From assembly GCA_023387555.1 (NCBI GenBank), contig JAEWHY010000550.1:1-6000 (forward strand): a stretch of DNA of 6,000 nt, in the 5' to 3' direction. The notes beneath the pieces are model-generated. The model was not told the origin of the DNA. It saw only the letters and a program-made list of their open reading frames with translations, and made no database searches. The translations under genes and the position numbers were made by a program. The first letter of the stretch is position 1. Each line of letters starts with the position of its first letter. Positions 5,548 through 6,000 of this stretch are shown here, piece after piece. This DNA comes from Pseudomonadota bacterium. Lineage in GTDB: Bacteria > Pseudomonadota > Alphaproteobacteria > Rhizobiales > Xanthobacteraceae.

Positions 5548-5813
5548 GTTGCGCTGGTCCTCTCCGCGATATGCTTGGCCAGCTTGTTGATCGAGTCGTG
5601 AATGGCAAGGTCCGCGGGATCGATATCGATGTTGAGATCGTCCTCCAGCGTCAGGCAGCATTGAACGGCGGAGAGGCTGTCGAGCTCCAGATCCGAGAAT
5701 GTGCGATCGAGATCGGGATTGTCGATCGTCTCCCGCAAATTCACATCGTTGAAAATGTCGATGGCCTCATCGAGGGCAGCAAGAACCTTCAGCCGCGCTT
5801 CGAGAAAATTCAT
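5544..5813 (-). CDS. stand-alone acyl/peptidyl carrier protein
   Basis: The 89-residue acidic protein has the four-helix carrier layout. The phosphopantetheine attachment serine is S46 in DLELDSLSAVQ, at the start of helix II. It is followed by LEDDLNIDIDPADL (57-70) and the helix SINKLAKHIAE. The serine would be converted to the holo form by a phosphopantetheinyl transferase encoded elsewhere. I start it at ATG 5813, which overlaps the P450 stop as ATGA; the longer in-frame extension to 5966 is an arginine-rich shadow of the P450 C-terminus. It differs from primary-metabolism AcpP, whose core is DSLDxVE; DSLSAVQ suggests a dedicated specialised carrier. Between a P450 and a hydrolase it probably tethers the substrate that the P450 oxidises. 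What is loaded (fatty acyl, amino acid or other) cannot be told. Confidence 0.9.
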   Translation of the reverse strand: MNFLEARLKVLAALDEAIDIFNDVNLRETIDNPDLDRTFSDLELDSLSAVQCCLTLEDDLNIDIDPADLAIHDSINKLAKHIAERTSAT

Positions 5814-6000
5814 GGTCGCAGTCTCACGGTGAACTCGGCGGGACACAAAAAGAGGTAATCGTCGGTCCGGACCGCATGAGAAGCGATCTCGGCATGGAGC
5901 GGGACTTCGCGCAAGCAAGCCGTGATCCCGCTCCAGAGGTCGAGCGACAGGGGCTTGCCGAGGCACACATGGCTGCCGACGCCGAAGATCCGTGCACGCT
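5810..6000 (-). CDS. cytochrome P450, C-terminal end (partial)
   Basis: Only the last 62 residues are in the window and the gene continues past base 6000. The heme-binding loop FGVGSHVCLGK matches the P450 signature FxxGxxxCxG; the cysteine codon at 5963-5965 is the axial thiolate ligand. The L-helix region PLSLDLWSGITACLR follows, then a C-terminal strand pair ending CPAEFTVRLRP. The distance from the cysteine to the C-terminus (about 50 residues) is normal for bacterial class I P450s. These need a ferredoxin and ferredoxin reductase, which are not seen here. The TGA at 5812-5810 overlaps the carrier-protein ATG by 4 bases, so carrier translation is likely coupled to P450 translation. This suggests oxidation of a carrier-bound substrate, as known for P450 BioI with acyl-ACP and for NRPS-linked P450s. 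Specificity is unresolved because the substrate-recognition parts lie outside. Confidence 0.92.
   Translation of the reverse strand, partial: RARIFGVGSHVCLGKPLSLDLWSGITACLREVPLHAEIASHAVRTDDYLFLCPAEFTVRLRP

Noticed and set aside
5814..5966. Longer start for the carrier protein
   Set aside because: The extra 51 residues are arginine-rich and are the shifted reading of the P450 C-terminus. The ATGA overlap gives a normal-sized carrier protein.
1..6000. CRISPR arrays, tRNA or rRNA genes, insertion sequences, integrase or attachment sites
   Set aside because: I saw no regularly spaced direct repeats apart from the HU-tail repeat, no cloverleaf-type tRNA sequence, and no transposase or integrase motifs on either strand.

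Overview
The window looks like a chromosomal segment of a high-GC alphaproteobacterium. A Bradyrhizobium/Rhodopseudomonas-type member of the Hyphomicrobiales is the best guess. The basis is the GC-rich codon use, the Ppx/GppA–RlmE gene pair joined by a 4-base overlap, an HU protein with a lysine/alanine-rich N-terminal tail, and a two-helix Pmp3/YqaE-like protein. No database search was run, so the genus is an inference.

Layout. Positions 1-1373 (+) hold the 3' part of a Ppx/GppA-family phosphatase overlapping rlmE, the 23S rRNA 2'-O-methyltransferase. Positions 1393-1923 (-) encode a small exported six-cysteine protein that I do not recognise. It is divergent from an HU-family nucleoid protein at 2178-2555 (+). 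The 254-base gap between them (1924-2177) carries a terminator-like hairpin with competing alternative pairings and an operator-like inverted repeat. Three consecutive hairpins follow HU (2578-2656), and the last has a T-rich tail. Positions 2706-4169 (-) encode a DHA2/MdtD-like MFS exporter. It is divergent from a small Pmp3/YqaE-like membrane protein at 4309-4563 (+), and an 8-bp perfect inverted repeat lies in the gap between the two. A GC-rich hairpin at 4587-4612 ends the small gene and faces a convergent operon.

Positions 4618-6000 (-) hold the most distinctive locus. It reads, in transcription order, the C-terminal end of a cytochrome P450 (heme-thiolate loop visible), a stand-alone acyl/peptidyl carrier protein with the DSL phosphopantetheine site, and an alpha/beta-hydrolase with a GASMGG nucleophile elbow. 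Both junctions are 4-base stop/start overlaps (ATGA and TTGA), so the three proteins are probably made together. The arrangement suggests that a substrate is loaded on the carrier protein, oxidised by the P450, and released or edited by the hydrolase. The substrate and the loading enzyme are not visible and probably lie beyond position 6000.

The first half of the window is ordinary housekeeping content. The P450–carrier–hydrolase operon and the structured intergenic regions are the parts worth a second look.
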